This document shows, one piece after another, positions 1-11,880 of a DNA stretch of 64,000 nt. The position numbers were made by a program, and so were the translations under genes. The stretch's first letter is position 1. The number at the start of each line of letters is the position of its first letter. Origin of the DNA: Pseudomonas oryzihabitans (GTDB lineage: Bacteria > Pseudomonadota > Gammaproteobacteria > Pseudomonadales > Pseudomonadaceae); NCBI RefSeq assembly GCF_001518815.1, contig NZ_CP013987.1:2936501-3000500 (forward strand). The letters run 5' to 3'. The notes under the pieces were generated by a model. It had not been told where the DNA came from and ran no database searches. It was given only the letters and a program-made list of their open reading frames with translations.

Positions 1-307
1 GGCTGGCCACCGCGCCCTTGACCGTGGTGACGCTGCCCAGCCCATGGATGGCCAGGGCCTGGGCGCTGTCGAGCACCAGCCGATGATGACTGCCGTAGAC
101 GGTCACCGTGCCGCACTGGCCTTTCAACGTCAGGGTATTGCCTTCGCCGGACAGAGACACGTCCCGGCCTTCGCAGTCGAGGGTGCGACTGATGTTCATG
201 CCGTCGATATCGAGGGGCGCACTGGCCGTGGATACCGGCTCCTCGGCATGGACCAGCAGCGGAGCGACGAGCAGACAGCAACCCAGCAACGCCTTGAATG
301 ACGACAT
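1..307 (-). CDS. DUF3060-type secreted protein (partial, C-terminus beyond window)
   Basis: The minus strand is open from an ATG at 307 to the window edge, giving 102 residues without a stop. The N-terminus (MSSFKALLGCCLLVAPLLVHA) is a typical signal peptide with a predicted cut near residue 21. The remainder contains short beta-repeat phrases such as LSGEGNTLTLKGQCGTVTV and VLDSAQALAIHG, which is the pattern of DUF3060 proteins: small exported beta-helix-like proteins of unknown function. It is divergent from the LysR gene that starts about 170 bp away. Family assignment is by motif recognition only. The end of the gene lies outside the window. Confidence 0.6.
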   Translation of the reverse strand, partial: MSSFKALLGCCLLVAPLLVHAEEPVSTASAPLDIDGMNISRTLDCEGRDVSLSGEGNTLTLKGQCGTVTVYGSHHRLVLDSAQALAIHGLGSVTTVKGAVAS

Positions 308-479
308 GGAGACTCCTTGTCTTGCCTAGAGTGGGAAACTCATCGGCAAGCTTGGAGCGTGACGCCGGCAGGACATTTGCTCCTGAGTCTCGCTTTTTTT
401 CATCCCGTGATGGACACCGCGTTTTCCCATTGCCCCCTCAGGCACTACCATGCGCCCTTTCGTGGCTCCAGAGCGCTCG

Positions 480-1370
480 ATGAAGACTCCTCGCGTTTCC
501 CTCGATCAGTGGCGGACCCTGCAGGCGGTGGTGGACCACGGCGGCTATGCCCAGGCCGCCGAGGTGCTGCACCGCTCCCAGTCGTCGATCAGCTATACCG
601 TCGCCCGCATGCAGGAGCAGCTCGGCGTGCCGCTGCTGCGCCTGGAGGGCCGTCGCGCCGTGTTGACCGACGCCGGCGCCGTGCTGCTGCGCCGTTCGCG
701 CCGGCTGGTGCAGCAGGCCAGCCAGCTGGAAGAGCTGGCCTACCACATGGAACAGGGATGGGAGTCCGAGGTGCGCCTGGTGGTGGACGCCGCCTATCCG
801 ACTCGCTCGCTGTTGCTGTGCCTGCGCGAATTCATGCCGCAGAGTCGCGGCTGCCGGGTGCGTCTGCGCGAAGAGGTCCTGTCCGGGGTGGAAGAAGCCC
901 TGCTCGATGGCTCGGCGGACCTGGCGATCACCGGCCTGGTGATCGCGGCCCACCTGGGCGCCTCCCTGGGCAATGTCGAGTTCGTCGCGGTCGCCCATCC
1001 CGAGCATCCGCTTCATCAATTGCAGCGCACCCTGGTGACCGCTGATCTGGAAGAGCAGCTGCAGATCGTCATTCGTGACAGCGGTCGCGCCCAGCCGCGC
1101 GATGCCGGCTGGCTGGCCGCCGAGCAGCGCTGGACGGTAGGCAGCATCAGCACCGCGGCCACCTTCCTGCGTGACGGCCTGGGCTTCGCCTGGCTGCCAC
1201 GGGATGCCATCCAGACCGACCTCGACGCCGGGCTGCTCAAGCCGCTGCCGCTGGAACAGGGCGCGCACCGCTTCCATCCCTTCCAGCTCTACAAGACCCG
1301 CCAGCACGAGCTGGGCCCGGCCTCGCAGATCCTCATGAACCTCCTGCGCAAGCACGCTCTCCCACGCTGA
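480..1370 (+). CDS. LysR-family transcriptional regulator
   Basis: The 296-residue product has an N-terminal winged helix-turn-helix (about residues 4-62; [20 protein letters not shown] is the recognition region) followed by a LysR substrate-binding domain from about residue 90. Its length is normal for the family. I chose the ATG at 480 because the HTH begins immediately after it; an in-frame ATG at 450 would add ten residues with no homology-like content. The gene is divergent from the DUF3060 gene and upstream of a cyclophilin gene, so neither an obvious target nor an effector can be named. LysR proteins usually regulate a divergent neighbour, which here would be the DUF3060 gene, but no T-N11-A box was confirmed. 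Confidence 0.88.
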   Translation: MKTPRVSLDQWRTLQAVVDHGGYAQAAEVLHRSQSSISYTVARMQEQLGVPLLRLEGRRAVLTDAGAVLLRRSRRLVQQASQLEELAYHMEQGWESEVRLVVDAAYPTRSLLLCLREFMPQSRGCRVRLREEVLSGVEEALLDGSADLAITGLVIAAHLGASLGNVEFVAVAHPEHPLHQLQRTLVTADLEEQLQIVIRDSGRAQPRDAGWLAAEQRWTVGSISTAATFLRDGLGFAWLPRDAIQTDLDAGLLKPLPLEQGAHRFHPFQLYKTRQHELGPASQILMNLLRKHALPR

Positions 1371-1435
1371 CCGTGGCGGGGGGCCAGCCGGGTTGCTATC
1401 GTTCGCCAGTCGTCTCCGCCACTCAAGGATCCATC

Positions 1436-1987
1436 ATGTTCAAAGCCCTGCTTGCCGCCTGCGCCCTGTTCGTCGCCTCCACCGCCTGGGCCGCGGACAA
1501 TCCGCACGTGCTCATCAGCACCAACAAGGGTGACATCGAGGTCGAGCTGGATGCGGCCAAGGCACCGGTCAGTACCGAGAACTTCCTCGCCTATGTCGAC
1601 AGCGGCTTCTACAAGGGCACCCTGTTTCACCGCGTGATCCCCGGCTTCATGATCCAGGGCGGCGGCTACACCCGCGACATGCAGGAAAAGCGCACCAAGG
1701 CACCGATCAAGAACGAAGCCGACAATGGCCTGAAGAACCTGCGCGGCACCCTGGCCATGGCACGTACTTCGGACGTCAACTCCGCCACCAGTCAGTTCTT
1801 CATCAACGTCGAGAACAATGCCTTCCTCGACCACGGCTCGCGAGACTTCGGCTACGCGGTATTCGGCAAGGTCGTGCGTGGCATGGAAGTCGTTGACCAG
1901 ATCGCCGGGGTCCAGACCACCCGCCAGGGCATGCTGCGCGACATTCCTCGTGAACCGGTCATGATTCTCGCTGCCAAACGGCTGTAA
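1436..1987 (+). CDS. ppiA: Periplasmic peptidyl-prolyl cis-trans isomerase (cyclophilin, PpiA type)
   Basis: The 183-residue protein begins with a signal peptide ([19 protein letters not shown]) with a cut near residue 19-20. The mature part is a single cyclophilin domain: [13 protein letters not shown] carries the catalytic Arg/Phe region and TSQFFINV the second active-site strand. It should catalyse proline isomerisation during protein folding in the periplasm. The ATG at 1436 is preceded by AAGGA about 8 bases upstream, whereas a longer upstream reading would lack a signal peptide at its N-terminus. The gene is followed by a perfect hairpin. It may be cotranscribed with nothing else. Confidence 0.9.
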   Translation: MFKALLAACALFVASTAWAADNPHVLISTNKGDIEVELDAAKAPVSTENFLAYVDSGFYKGTLFHRVIPGFMIQGGGYTRDMQEKRTKAPIKNEADNGLKNLRGTLAMARTSDVNSATSQFFINVENNAFLDHGSRDFGYAVFGKVVRGMEVVDQIAGVQTTRQGMLRDIPREPVMILAAKRL

Positions 1988-1999
1988 GCCGAACCGTCC

Positions 2000-2029
2000 G
2001 ACTGGATGATCTGTGCCGATCATCCAGTC
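2000..2029 (+). terminator. Perfect 12-bp hairpin after the cyclophilin gene
   Basis: GACTGGATGATC (2000-2011) and GATCATCCAGTC (2018-2029) are exact reverse complements around the loop TGTGCC. The hairpin lies 13 bases after the cyclophilin stop. There is no T-run after it, so it may be a transcript-stabilising or Rho-assisted structure rather than a classical intrinsic terminator. Confidence 0.45.
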
Positions 2030-2091
2030 CCAACGGCGAGGTCCCCCTTTCGGCGACGCGACACGCTGTCTCCCCTCTACAAGGACCCCGC

Positions 2092-3963
2092 ATGATCTTT
2101 CGCCGCTTCGAACGCATCATCGATGCGTTTCGGGATGCTCCCGATGAAATGCCGCCCGCTCGGGTCGGTGCCTTCTACCTGCATTTCCTCAAGCAAGCCT
2201 GGCCCGCCTTCGCCCTGCTGCTGGTGGTCGGCCTGATCGGCGCCCTGGTCGAGGTCGCCCTCTTCAACTTCATCGGCCAGATCGTCGACCTGGCGGGCAG
2301 CGCGCCCAACAGCACCGTGTTCTTCCAGGAGCATGGCGGCACCCTGATCTGGATGGCCGTGGTCACCCTGGTCATCCGCCCGCTGTTCATCAGCCTGCAC
2401 GACCTGCTGGTGCACCAAACCATCACCCCCAGCCTCACCACTCTGATCCGCTGGCAGAACCATCGCTATGTGCTCAAGCAGAGCCTGGGCTTCTTCCACA
2501 GCGACTTCGCCGGACGCATCTCCAACCGCATCATGCAGACCGGCGTCTCCCTGCGCGATTCGGCGGTGCAGGCGGTGGACGCCATCTGGCACGTGCTGAT
2601 CTTCGCCGTCACCTCGCTGATCCTGTTCGCCCAGGCCGATGTCTGGCTGATGGTGCCCCTGATCCTGTGGATCATCGGCTACGTCATCGCCCTCTGGTAT
2701 TTCGTGCCCCAGACCAAGGAGCGCTCGGCCATCGCCTCGGAATCCCGCTCGCAGCTTTCCGGGCGCATCGTCGACGGCTACACCAACATCTCCACCCTCA
2801 AGCTCTTTTCCCATTCGGCCCAGGAGGAGCAATACGCCCGCCAGGCCATGGAAGAGCAGACCGAGAAAGCCGAGAGCGCCGCCCGCCTGATCACCGCCAT
2901 GGGCGTGACCATCGCCATCCTCAGCGGCTTCCTCATCGCTGGCACCACGGGCCTGGCCCTCTGGCTCTGGCACCAGGGCGTCATCAGCGTCGGCGCCATC
3001 GCCCTGGCCACCGGTCTGGTGATCCGGATCAACAGCATGTCCGGCTGGATCATGTGGGTGGTCAACGGCATCTTCGAGAACATCGGCATGGTGCAGGACG
3101 GCATGAGCACCATCGCCAAGCCGCGCCAGGTCGGCGACGCCCCGGACGCCAAGCCGCTGCAGGTGACCCGTGGCGCGGTGCTGTTCGAGGACATCGCCTT
3201 CCACTACGGCAAGGGGGCGGGCATCATCGAAGGCCTGACCCTGGACGTAGCTCCCGGCGAGAAGATCGGTTTGGTCGGCCCCTCCGGGGCGGGCAAGTCG
3301 ACGCTGATCAACATCCTGCTACGGCTCTATGACCTGGAAGGCGGTCGTATCCTGGTCGATGGTCAGGACGTCGCCCACGTCACCCAGGAAAGCCTGAGAT
3401 GCCAGATCGGCGTGGTCACCCAGGATACCTCGCTGCTGCATCGCTCGATCCGCGAGAATCTGCTCTACGGTCGCCCCGAGGCCACCGATGAGGAACTGCA
3501 CGCCGCGCTGCGCAAGGCCAAGGCCGATGACTTTATCGCGCGCATCACCGATGCCCATGGCCGCACCGGGCTGGATGCCCAGGTGGGTGAACGCGGGGTC
3601 AAGCTCTCCGGCGGTCAACGCCAGCGCATCGCCATCGCCCGCACCCTGCTCAAGGACGCACCCATCCTGCTGCTGGACGAAGCTACCTCCGCCCTCGACT
3701 CCGAGGTGGAGGCCGCGATCCAGGAGAGCCTGGAAACCCTGATGGAAGGCAAGACGGTGATCGCCATCGCCCACCGGTTGTCGACCATCTCGCGTATGGA
3801 CCGCCTGGTGGTCATGGAACGTGGTCAGATCGTCGAGATGGGTTCCCATGACGAGCTGATCGCCTACAACGGTCTCTATGCCCGCCTATGGCGCCATCAG
3901 ACCGGTGGCTTCGTCGGTCACGGCGTACCGGGCAGGCAGCGGGTGCGCAGCAGCTCAAGCTGA
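2092..3963 (+). CDS. ABC exporter, fused permease and ATPase (MsbA/multidrug type)
   Basis: The 623-residue protein carries an N-terminal six-helix transmembrane domain (about residues 30-330) and a C-terminal nucleotide-binding domain. Walker A is GPSGAGKST near residue 396, the signature is LSGGQRQR near 505 and Walker B is ILLLDEATSALD near 524, followed by an H-loop in IAHRLST. It is therefore an ATP-driven half-transporter acting as a homodimer in the inner membrane. The substrate cannot be inferred. AAGGA precedes the ATG. The last 46 bases overlap, tail to tail, the 3' end of the membrane-protein gene on the other strand, and the tail GVPGRQRVRSSSS looks like unconstrained extension. 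Confidence 0.9.
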   Translation: MIFRRFERIIDAFRDAPDEMPPARVGAFYLHFLKQAWPAFALLLVVGLIGALVEVALFNFIGQIVDLAGSAPNSTVFFQEHGGTLIWMAVVTLVIRPLFISLHDLLVHQTITPSLTTLIRWQNHRYVLKQSLGFFHSDFAGRISNRIMQTGVSLRDSAVQAVDAIWHVLIFAVTSLILFAQADVWLMVPLILWIIGYVIALWYFVPQTKERSAIASESRSQLSGRIVDGYTNISTLKLFSHSAQEEQYARQAMEEQTEKAESAARLITAMGVTIAILSGFLIAGTTGLALWLWHQGVISVGAIALATGLVIRINSMSGWIMWVVNGIFENIGMVQDGMSTIAKPRQVGDAPDAKPLQVTRGAVLFEDIAFHYGKGAGIIEGLTLDVAPGEKIGLVGPSGAGKSTLINILLRLYDLEGGRILVDGQDVAHVTQESLRCQIGVVTQDTSLLHRSIRENLLYGRPEATDEELHAALRKAKADDFIARITDAHGRTGLDAQVGERGVKLSGGQRQRIAIARTLLKDAPILLLDEATSALDSEVEAAIQESLETLMEGKTVIAIAHRLSTISRMDRLVVMERGQIVEMGSHDELIAYNGLYARLWRHQTGGFVGHGVPGRQRVRSSSS

Positions 3964-4553
3964 TACTCTTGGTCCAGGCCGGGATAGAAGCCCTGGACCT
4001 TCTGGAAGCCACCCAGCCAGCTGCGCCGCTCCACCACGCACTCGAACACCGGGCAGGCCGCCTGCCCGGCCTGCCCGCAGTCACGGTAGTAGGTCAGCTG
4101 CTGGCTCTTCTGTGCCGTACCCTTGAAAGTACCCGGACGATCCTGCAGCAGATAGAAGTCGATTTCCGCGGCGCTGCGATGATTCTCCCACTGGAACGCC
4201 AGAGTACTAGGATAGAAAAGCACCAGCAGGGAGGCCAGCAGCACCCAGAGAATGGCCGCGGTCAGCGGCAAGGGCAATCGCGAGCGAAAGCGGCGTCCGC
4301 CGCGAATGATCAGCGCGGTGACCACCGTGACCAGGGCCAGGGCGATGCACAGCGACGGCAAGCCTGTGATGACCTGGCCGGCCACACCGATATCCAGGCC
4401 GCTGGGCGATGGCACCGTCCGATAGCCGATCTCCAGCCGCTCCCAGCCCACCCGATTACCGATCAGACCGGCAAGACCGAAGGCGACGGCCAGGCCCACC
4501 AGGGCCCAGAAGGTACGAGGATTGGTACTGCGCATGGGCAATCGTCCAGACAA
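3918..4553 (-). CDS. Membrane protein of unknown function
   Basis: The 211-residue product has three hydrophobic segments (about residues 15-33, 60-83 and 97-115) followed by a roughly 95-residue hydrophilic C-terminal domain containing four cysteines (YRDCGQAGQAACPVFECVVE and RTRC near the end), suggesting a disulfide-bearing periplasmic domain. An alternative start six codons in (MRSTNPRT) is equally plausible. I do not recognise the family. The gene converges on the ABC exporter with a 46-bp overlap. Confidence 0.7.
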   Translation of the reverse strand: MSGRLPMRSTNPRTFWALVGLAVAFGLAGLIGNRVGWERLEIGYRTVPSPSGLDIGVAGQVITGLPSLCIALALVTVVTALIIRGGRRFRSRLPLPLTAAILWVLLASLLVLFYPSTLAFQWENHRSAAEIDFYLLQDRPGTFKGTAQKSQQLTYYRDCGQAGQAACPVFECVVERRSWLGGFQKVQGFYPGLDQEYQLELLRTRCLPGTP

Positions 4554-4649
4554 AGACCGGGAGACTGCCTAAGCCCGCCGGCGAAGGCAAATCAGAATTC
4601 TGCCCTGCTCCTGTGCTCTATTGAAGGCATCCGCCTGAGGAACCCGTCC

Positions 4650-4907
4650 ATGTCCATCGATCTTGACCGTGCTACCCACATCGTTGAAAAAGCCTTTTTG
4701 CCGCTGCGCGGCGACGTCCGCGAAGATCCCAGCGACGCCAGCTTTGCCCTGACCGTGACCGACGGCAGCCAGGTACTGGCCTCGATCGCCCACGTCGCGC
4801 GCAGTCAATACAGCCACGCCGGACACCTCGCGGCGCTGATCGAACAGACCCGCCTGGAACTGGCACGCGACGGCCACGCCCTCGAACCCTGGTCGATGCC
4901 GGGCTAG
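4650..4907 (+). CDS. Small conserved Pseudomonas-type protein (DUF1652-like)
   Basis: An 85-residue protein starts at ATG 4650, with GAGGAA about 8 bases upstream. The opening (ATHIVEKAFLPLRGDV) and the closing helix (IEQTRLELARDG) resemble DUF1652 proteins, which share an I-E-x-x-FLPL start and a helical C-terminus. This is a tentative match from memory. No signal peptide or membrane segment is visible. The same frame stays open far upstream, but that part has no start with a ribosome-binding site and lies antisense to the membrane-protein gene. Confidence 0.6.
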   Translation: MSIDLDRATHIVEKAFLPLRGDVREDPSDASFALTVTDGSQVLASIAHVARSQYSHAGHLAALIEQTRLELARDGHALEPWSMPG

Positions 4908-5003
4908 CAGCCGATCACCGCCGGTGACCGCGAGGTTCGGCAAGGCCGTGTCGAGCTGATAGACTGCCGCCCCGCAGCCGCCACACACCGTGGCCCAACG
5001 CGA

Positions 5004-5369
5004 GTGGTTATCGTGGAAATTTTCAAAGAATTCGTTTTCGAAGCCGCACACTTCCTGCCCAACGTTCCGCCGGGCCACAAGTGCGGGCGTCTCCATGGGC
5101 ATTCCTTCAAGGTAGGCCTGCATATCGAGGGCGCCGTCGACCCTCATACCGGCTGGGTACGGGATTTCGCCGATATAAAGGCCGCCTTCAAACCCCTGTA
5201 CGAGCGTCTCGACCACCATTATCTGAATGACATCCCGGGTCTTGAGAACCCCACCAGCGAAGTCCTCGCGCGCTGGATCTGGCAACAGCTCAAGCCGCTC
5301 CTGCCCGAGCTCAGCCAGGTTCGCGTCCATGAGACCTGTACCTGTGGCTGCATCTACCGCGGCGACTAA
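5004..5369 (+). CDS. queD: 6-carboxy-5,6,7,8-tetrahydropterin synthase
   Basis: The 121-residue protein has the QueD/PTPS fold signature: the zinc ligands in FEAAHFLPN and CGRLHGHSF, the catalytic Cys just before HGH, and a C-terminal [10 protein letters not shown] segment with the pterin-binding Glu. It converts 7,8-dihydroneopterin triphosphate to 6-carboxytetrahydropterin, the second step of queuosine/7-deazaguanine synthesis in the cytoplasm. No ATG is available. GTG codons at 5004 and 5013 are the candidates; the second would give a start (VEIFKEF) closer to known QueD proteins. The gene stands alone, 82 bp before pitA. Confidence 0.93.
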   Translation: MVIVEIFKEFVFEAAHFLPNVPPGHKCGRLHGHSFKVGLHIEGAVDPHTGWVRDFADIKAAFKPLYERLDHHYLNDIPGLENPTSEVLARWIWQQLKPLLPELSQVRVHETCTCGCIYRGD

Positions 5370-5451
5370 TTCGCCTCTCCCATTCAAGGCGGCGATGGTG
5401 GCAGTCATTTTTCTGCCATAATTCGCGCCTGCCAACTGTCGACGTATCCCC

Positions 5452-6918
5452 ATGTTCGAACTTTTCAGCGGACTCCACGCCTGGGTCGCCATCAGCCTCG
5501 TCTTGGCCCTGGCCTTTGTGCTGGCCTTTGAATTCATCAATGGCTTCCACGACACCGCCAATGCCGTCGCCACGGTGATCTATACCAAGGCGATGCCACC
5601 GCACCTCGCAGTGCTCTTCTCCGGCATCTTCAACTTCCTCGGCGTGCTGCTCGGTGGCGTTGGCGTTGCCTATGCCATCGTCCACCTCTTGCCGGTGGAA
5701 CTGCTGATCAACGTCAACACCGGCCACGGGCTGGCCATGGTGTTCTCCCTGCTCGCCGCGGCCATCACCTGGAACCTGGGCACTTGGTACTTCGGCATCC
5801 CCGCCTCCAGTTCCCATACGCTGATCGGTTCCATCCTCGGCGTCGGCGTGACCAACGCCCTGCTGACCGGCATTCCGATGAGCGAAGGCGTCAATTGGCA
5901 GAAGGCGATCGACATCGGCCTGTCGCTGATCTTCTCGCCACTGGCCGGCTTTGCCGTCGCCGGCCTGCTGCTGCTCGCCCTCAAGCGCTGGCGGCCGCTG
6001 TCCAAGATGCACAAGACCCCCGAGCAGCGCCGTGAGGTGGACGCCAAGAAGCATCCGCCCTTCTGGAATCGTCTGATGCTGGTTCTCTCGGCCATGGGCA
6101 TGAGCTTCGTGCATGGCTCCAACGACGGCCAGAAAGGCATTGGCCTGATCATGCTGGTGCTGATCGGCATCGTCCCGGCCAAGTTCGTCCTGGACCTGGA
6201 CAGCACGACCTACCAGATCGAGCGCACCCGCGACGCCGCCATCCACCTGGGCCAGTTCTACGAGCGCCAGGGCGACAACCTGAAGGACTTCCTCGCCGAA
6301 GTGCCCGGCAATCGCGACCTGCCCCAGGAATTCCGCTGCGCCCCGCACATGACCCTGCCCACCCTGCAGGCCCTGCTGGCCGACCTGGAAGGCATCACCG
6401 ACTACCGCGCCATGAGTGACGATCATCGCCAGCAGGTGCGTCGCTACCTGCTGTGCCTGGACGACACCGCCAAGAAAGTCAGCAAGCTGCCGGTACTGAC
6501 CGCGCGCGACCGTGACGATCTCAGCCGGCTGCGCAAGGACCTCACCAGCACCACCGAATACGCGCCCTTCTGGGTCATCATCGCCGTCGCCCTGGCCCTG
6601 GGCATCGGCACCATGGTCGGCTGGCGTCGCGTGGTACTCACCGTGGGCGAGAAGATTGGCCGCCAGGGCATGACCTATGCGCAGGGCGTCAGCGCCCAGG
6701 TGACGGCCGTGGCCGCCATCGGCATGGCCAACGTCTTCGCCCTGCCCGTCTCCACGACCCACGTGCTGTCTTCGGGCGTAGCGGGCACCATGGTCGCCAA
6801 CCGCAGCGGCCTGCAAGGCAGTACGGTGCGCAACATCCTCATGGCCTGGGTACTCACCCTGCCCGCCTCCATGGCCCTTTCCGCCGGCCTGTTCTGGCTG
6901 GCCCACCTGTTCCTGTAA
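5452..6918 (+). CDS. pitA: Low-affinity inorganic phosphate transporter, PiT family
   Basis: The 488-residue integral membrane protein shows the two repeated PiT signatures: EFINGFHDTANAVATVI near residue 30 and MSFVHGSNDGQKGIGL near 220. N-terminal and C-terminal membrane halves of about five helices each flank a roughly 140-residue hydrophilic loop. Length and pattern match bacterial PitA, which carries metal-phosphate in symport with protons. No PhoU-like partner gene precedes it. The gene is monocistronic, followed by an inverted repeat at 6928-6955. Confidence 0.9.
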   Translation: MFELFSGLHAWVAISLVLALAFVLAFEFINGFHDTANAVATVIYTKAMPPHLAVLFSGIFNFLGVLLGGVGVAYAIVHLLPVELLINVNTGHGLAMVFSLLAAAITWNLGTWYFGIPASSSHTLIGSILGVGVTNALLTGIPMSEGVNWQKAIDIGLSLIFSPLAGFAVAGLLLLALKRWRPLSKMHKTPEQRREVDAKKHPPFWNRLMLVLSAMGMSFVHGSNDGQKGIGLIMLVLIGIVPAKFVLDLDSTTYQIERTRDAAIHLGQFYERQGDNLKDFLAEVPGNRDLPQEFRCAPHMTLPTLQALLADLEGITDYRAMSDDHRQQVRRYLLCLDDTAKKVSKLPVLTARDRDDLSRLRKDLTSTTEYAPFWVIIAVALALGIGTMVGWRRVVLTVGEKIGRQGMTYAQGVSAQVTAVAAIGMANVFALPVSTTHVLSSGVAGTMVANRSGLQGSTVRNILMAWVLTLPASMALSAGLFWLAHLFL

Positions 6919-6927
6919 TCCCTGCCA

Positions 6928-6955
6928 CCCGGGCGATGCTCAGACGTCGCCCGGG
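6928..6955 (+). terminator. GC-rich hairpin after pitA
   Basis: CCCGGGCGA (6928-6936) pairs with TCGCCCGGG (6947-6955) around a ten-base loop, ten bases after the pitA stop. There is no following T-run. A weaker 5-bp stem followed by five Ts occurs at 7012-7033 and may complete termination. Confidence 0.4.
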
Positions 6956-7059
6956 CAGGCCCCTCGTCGGGAAAGCCTGAACAGGATAGCTATTGACGTG
7001 TCTAGTGAAATGTGTCCAGCAGCGACACTTTTTCCGAGACAGCCGTACGGTGAACGTCA

Positions 7060-7242
7060 ATGACTCCTGCGACCTATATCCTTCTTCTTGTACTTGGCTG
7101 GATGGCCCTGTCGCTAGCCATACTCTGGGCAATGCTACGTCTGGCACGCCGCGCTCGCCCTTTGGCGACGCCTTCGACCAGATTGCTACCCAGGGCGACG
7201 CCGGCCTCCCCCGTGAGCACGCGCAAACACCTGGCGTGCTGA
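7060..7242 (+). CDS. Possible small membrane protein
   Basis: A 60-residue reading frame starts at ATG 7060 with a weak GGTGAA upstream. The first 30 residues form one good membrane helix (TYILLLVLGWMALSLAILWA) followed by a basic stretch (RLARRARP), giving a plausible N-out or N-in single-pass protein. The second half is Pro/Ser/Arg-rich and may be read-through of non-coding sequence. The rest of the 420-bp gap between pitA and the next gene (6919-7340) shows nothing else convincing. Confidence 0.35.
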   Translation: MTPATYILLLVLGWMALSLAILWAMLRLARRARPLATPSTRLLPRATPASPVSTRKHLAC

Positions 7243-7340
7243 TCGGCCGGACGTGACGAGGCCACCTCGACACTCAGGGAGCGCGCGGAAGAAAAAGAGA
7301 GGATTCTTATCGTTATTTGAAGAGACGTGATTCGAGCGAA

Positions 7341-7550
7341 TCAGGTGAGCAGGGTATTTTCCTGAGCGCTGCGGCTCATCTGCTCGAGGATCTGGTCTTG
7401 CTGCTGCGGGGTCAGGGTGTCCCAGCAGTGGTGCTTGATGAACAGCCCGGCGCCAAAGGCGACGTACAGCGACAGGGCGACGATGACGAGCGTTTCCAGC
7501 CCGACGATGGCCCAGGACCGACTCTTGGACGCATTGTCCTTGGTTTTCAT
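7341..7550 (-). CDS. Small single-pass membrane protein, unknown function
   Basis: The 69-residue product starts at an ATG at 7550 with a good GAGG Shine-Dalgarno about 7 bases upstream. It has a basic N-terminus (MKTKDNASKSR), one long hydrophobic helix (about residues 14-33, VGLETLVIVALSLYVAFGAG) and a polar C-terminus with a QQQDQILEQMSRSAQE helix. I do not recognise the family. A longer frame upstream of 7550 has no ribosome-binding site. It is divergent from the isocitrate dehydrogenase gene. Confidence 0.6.
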   Translation of the reverse strand: MKTKDNASKSRSWAIVGLETLVIVALSLYVAFGAGLFIKHHCWDTLTPQQQDQILEQMSRSAQENTLLT

Positions 7551-10206
<2,656 letters not shown>

Positions 10207-10227
10207 GATCAGCTCCTGCGTTGACCG

Positions 10228-10253
10228 CGAACCCCGGCCCCGGCCGGGGTTCG
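10228..10253 (+). terminator. Hairpin after idh
   Basis: CGAACCCCGGCC (10228-10239) and GGCCGGGGTTCG (10242-10253) pair perfectly, about 20 bases after the idh stop. The following bases CTGCATTTG give only a poor U-tract. It lies upstream of the promoter candidate for the next operon and probably insulates it. Confidence 0.55.
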
Positions 10254-10259
10254 CTGCAT

Positions 10260-10289
10260 TTGGGACCGACAAAGCTTAAGGCGTATACT
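10260..10289 (+). promoter_or_regulatory. Candidate sigma-70 promoter for the NUDIX-mnmA-hflD operon
   Basis: TTGGGA (10260-10265) and TATACT (10284-10289) are separated by 18 bases, just after the idh hairpin and about 28 bases before the NUDIX start. The -10 matches consensus at five of six positions; the -35 at four of six. Confidence 0.4.
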
Positions 10290-10316
10290 GCGCGATTACC
10301 GATAGCGGAGTCCGAG

Positions 10317-10769
10317 ATGGATTGGCACGCCCACGTCACCGTGGCCACCGTAGTGGAAGACGCCGGCCGCTTCCTGCTGGTCGAGGAAGAGAAACAGGGC
10401 CGCCTGGTGCTCAACCAGCCGGCCGGGCACCTGGAGCCGGGCGAGAGCCTGATCGAGGCGGCACGCCGCGAGACCCTGGAAGAAACCGCCTGGCAGGTGG
10501 AGATCCAGGGCGTGATCGGCATCGGCCTCTATGTCGCGCCGGGCAATGGCGTCACCTACTACCGCACCGCCTTTCATGCCCGGCCCTTGGTCCATGAAAG
10601 CGAGCGCGCCCTGGACGCCGACATCACCCGTGCGGTCTGGCTGACGCTCGACGAGATCCGCGCCGAGCGGGCTCGGCTACGCAGCCCCCTGGTACTCGAT
10701 GCCATCGAAAAGTACCTGGATGGACACCGCTATCCCCTGTCGATGATCGTAGATATGAGAGGTTTTTGA
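10317..10769 (+). CDS. nudJ: NUDIX hydrolase, NudJ-like phosphatase
   Basis: The 150-residue protein contains a Nudix box, GHLEPGE followed by ARRETLEET, at about residues 36-58; the small residue after EE is Thr-Ala rather than Gly. It begins [15 protein letters not shown], typical of the NudJ/phosphohydrolase group that removes phosphate from thiamine pyrophosphate precursors and nucleoside di- and triphosphates. ATG 10317 is chosen because upstream sequence in the same frame covers the idh hairpin and promoter. It ends one base before mnmA starts, so the two are surely cotranscribed. Confidence 0.88.
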   Translation: MDWHAHVTVATVVEDAGRFLLVEEEKQGRLVLNQPAGHLEPGESLIEAARRETLEETAWQVEIQGVIGIGLYVAPGNGVTYYRTAFHARPLVHESERALDADITRAVWLTLDEIRAERARLRSPLVLDAIEKYLDGHRYPLSMIVDMRGF

Positions 10770-10770
10770 A

Positions 10771-11880
10771 GTGAACGGCACCCGCGTCATCGTCGGCATG
10801 TCCGGCGGAGTGGATTCCTCGGTCTCCGCCCTCTTGCTCAAGGAGCAGGGCTATCAGGTCGAGGGCCTGTTCATGAAGAACTGGGACGAGGATGACGGTA
10901 CCGAGTACTGTACCGCCAAGGAGGACTTGGCCGACGCCCAGGCGGTCTGCGACCGCATCGGCATCACCCTGCACACGGCCAACTTCGCCGCGGAGTACTG
11001 GGACCATGTCTTCGAGCACTTCCTCGCCGAATACAAGGCTGGCCGCACGCCCAATCCGGACATCCTCTGCAACCGCGAGATCAAGTTCAAGGCCTTCCTC
11101 GACTATGCCCTGGCCCTGGGCGCCGACCTGATCGCCACCGGCCATTATGTGCGCCGTCGCGATGTCGACGGCCAGACCTTGCTCCTCAAGGGCCTGGATG
11201 CCAACAAGGACCAGAGCTACTTCCTCCACGCCGTGGGTGGTGAGCAGCTGGCCCGCACCCTCTTCCCGGTGGGCGAACTGGAAAAGCCCGAAGTCCGCGC
11301 CATCGCCGAACTGCACGGCCTGGCCACCGCGCGCAAGAAGGACTCCACCGGCATCTGCTTTATCGGCGAACGCCGCTTCAGCGACTTCCTCAAGCAATAC
11401 CTGCCGGCCCAGCCAGGTGACATCGAGACCACCACCGGCGAGGTCATCGGTCGCCACCACGGCCTGATGTACCACACCATTGGCCAGCGCCAGGGCCTGG
11501 GCATTGGCGGCATGAAGGATGCCGGTGACGATCCCTGGTACGTACTGAGCAAGGACCTGACCCGCAACGTCCTGATCGTTGGCCAGGGCAATGCCCACCC
11601 CTGGCTGTTCGCCGAGTCCCTGACCGTCAGCGAGATGTTCTGGGTCAACGACCTGGACCTCACCCAGCCGCGCCGTCTCACCGCCAAGGTCCGCTATCGC
11701 CAGCAGGATCAGCCCTGCCAGATCGAACGCCAGGGCGCCGGCTACCGGGTGGTCTTCGACGAACCCCAGCGCGCCGTGACCCCGGGTCAGTCGGTGGTCT
11801 TCTATGATGGCGACGTCTGCCTGGGCGGCGGCGTGATCGAGCACTACCAACCCGCCTGCGCCGAGGCGCCCGCCGCATGA
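10771..11880 (+). CDS. mnmA: tRNA-specific 2-thiouridylase
   Basis: The 369-residue protein has the PP-loop GMSGGVDSS at residues 9-17 for ATP activation of the uridine, and the two catalytic cysteines in DILCNRE (residue 100) and STGICFIGE (residue 196), as in E. coli MnmA. It inserts sulfur at position 2 of the wobble uridine of tRNAs for Lys, Glu and Gln. Translation starts at a GTG, one base after the NUDIX stop, suggesting translational coupling. Its stop overlaps the hflD start by four bases. Confidence 0.96.
   Translation: MNGTRVIVGMSGGVDSSVSALLLKEQGYQVEGLFMKNWDEDDGTEYCTAKEDLADAQAVCDRIGITLHTANFAAEYWDHVFEHFLAEYKAGRTPNPDILCNREIKFKAFLDYALALGADLIATGHYVRRRDVDGQTLLLKGLDANKDQSYFLHAVGGEQLARTLFPVGELEKPEVRAIAELHGLATARKKDSTGICFIGERRFSDFLKQYLPAQPGDIETTTGEVIGRHHGLMYHTIGQRQGLGIGGMKDAGDDPWYVLSKDLTRNVLIVGQGNAHPWLFAESLTVSEMFWVNDLDLTQPRRLTAKVRYRQQDQPCQIERQGAGYRVVFDEPQRAVTPGQSVVFYDGDVCLGGGVIEHYQPACAEAPAA

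Noticed and set aside
3888-4649. N-terminal extension of the small protein at 4650
   Set aside because: The frame is open, but it runs antisense to a membrane-protein gene, has a low-complexity product and lacks a start with a ribosome-binding site.
5311-6906. Long minus-strand frame antisense to pitA
   Set aside because: It shadows a complete phosphate transporter gene, has a composition rich in His/Gly/Gln/Ala and has no domain or ribosome-binding site.
6993-7256. Alternative 87-codon frame overlapping the possible small membrane protein
   Set aside because: No hydrophobic or domain pattern and no ribosome-binding site.
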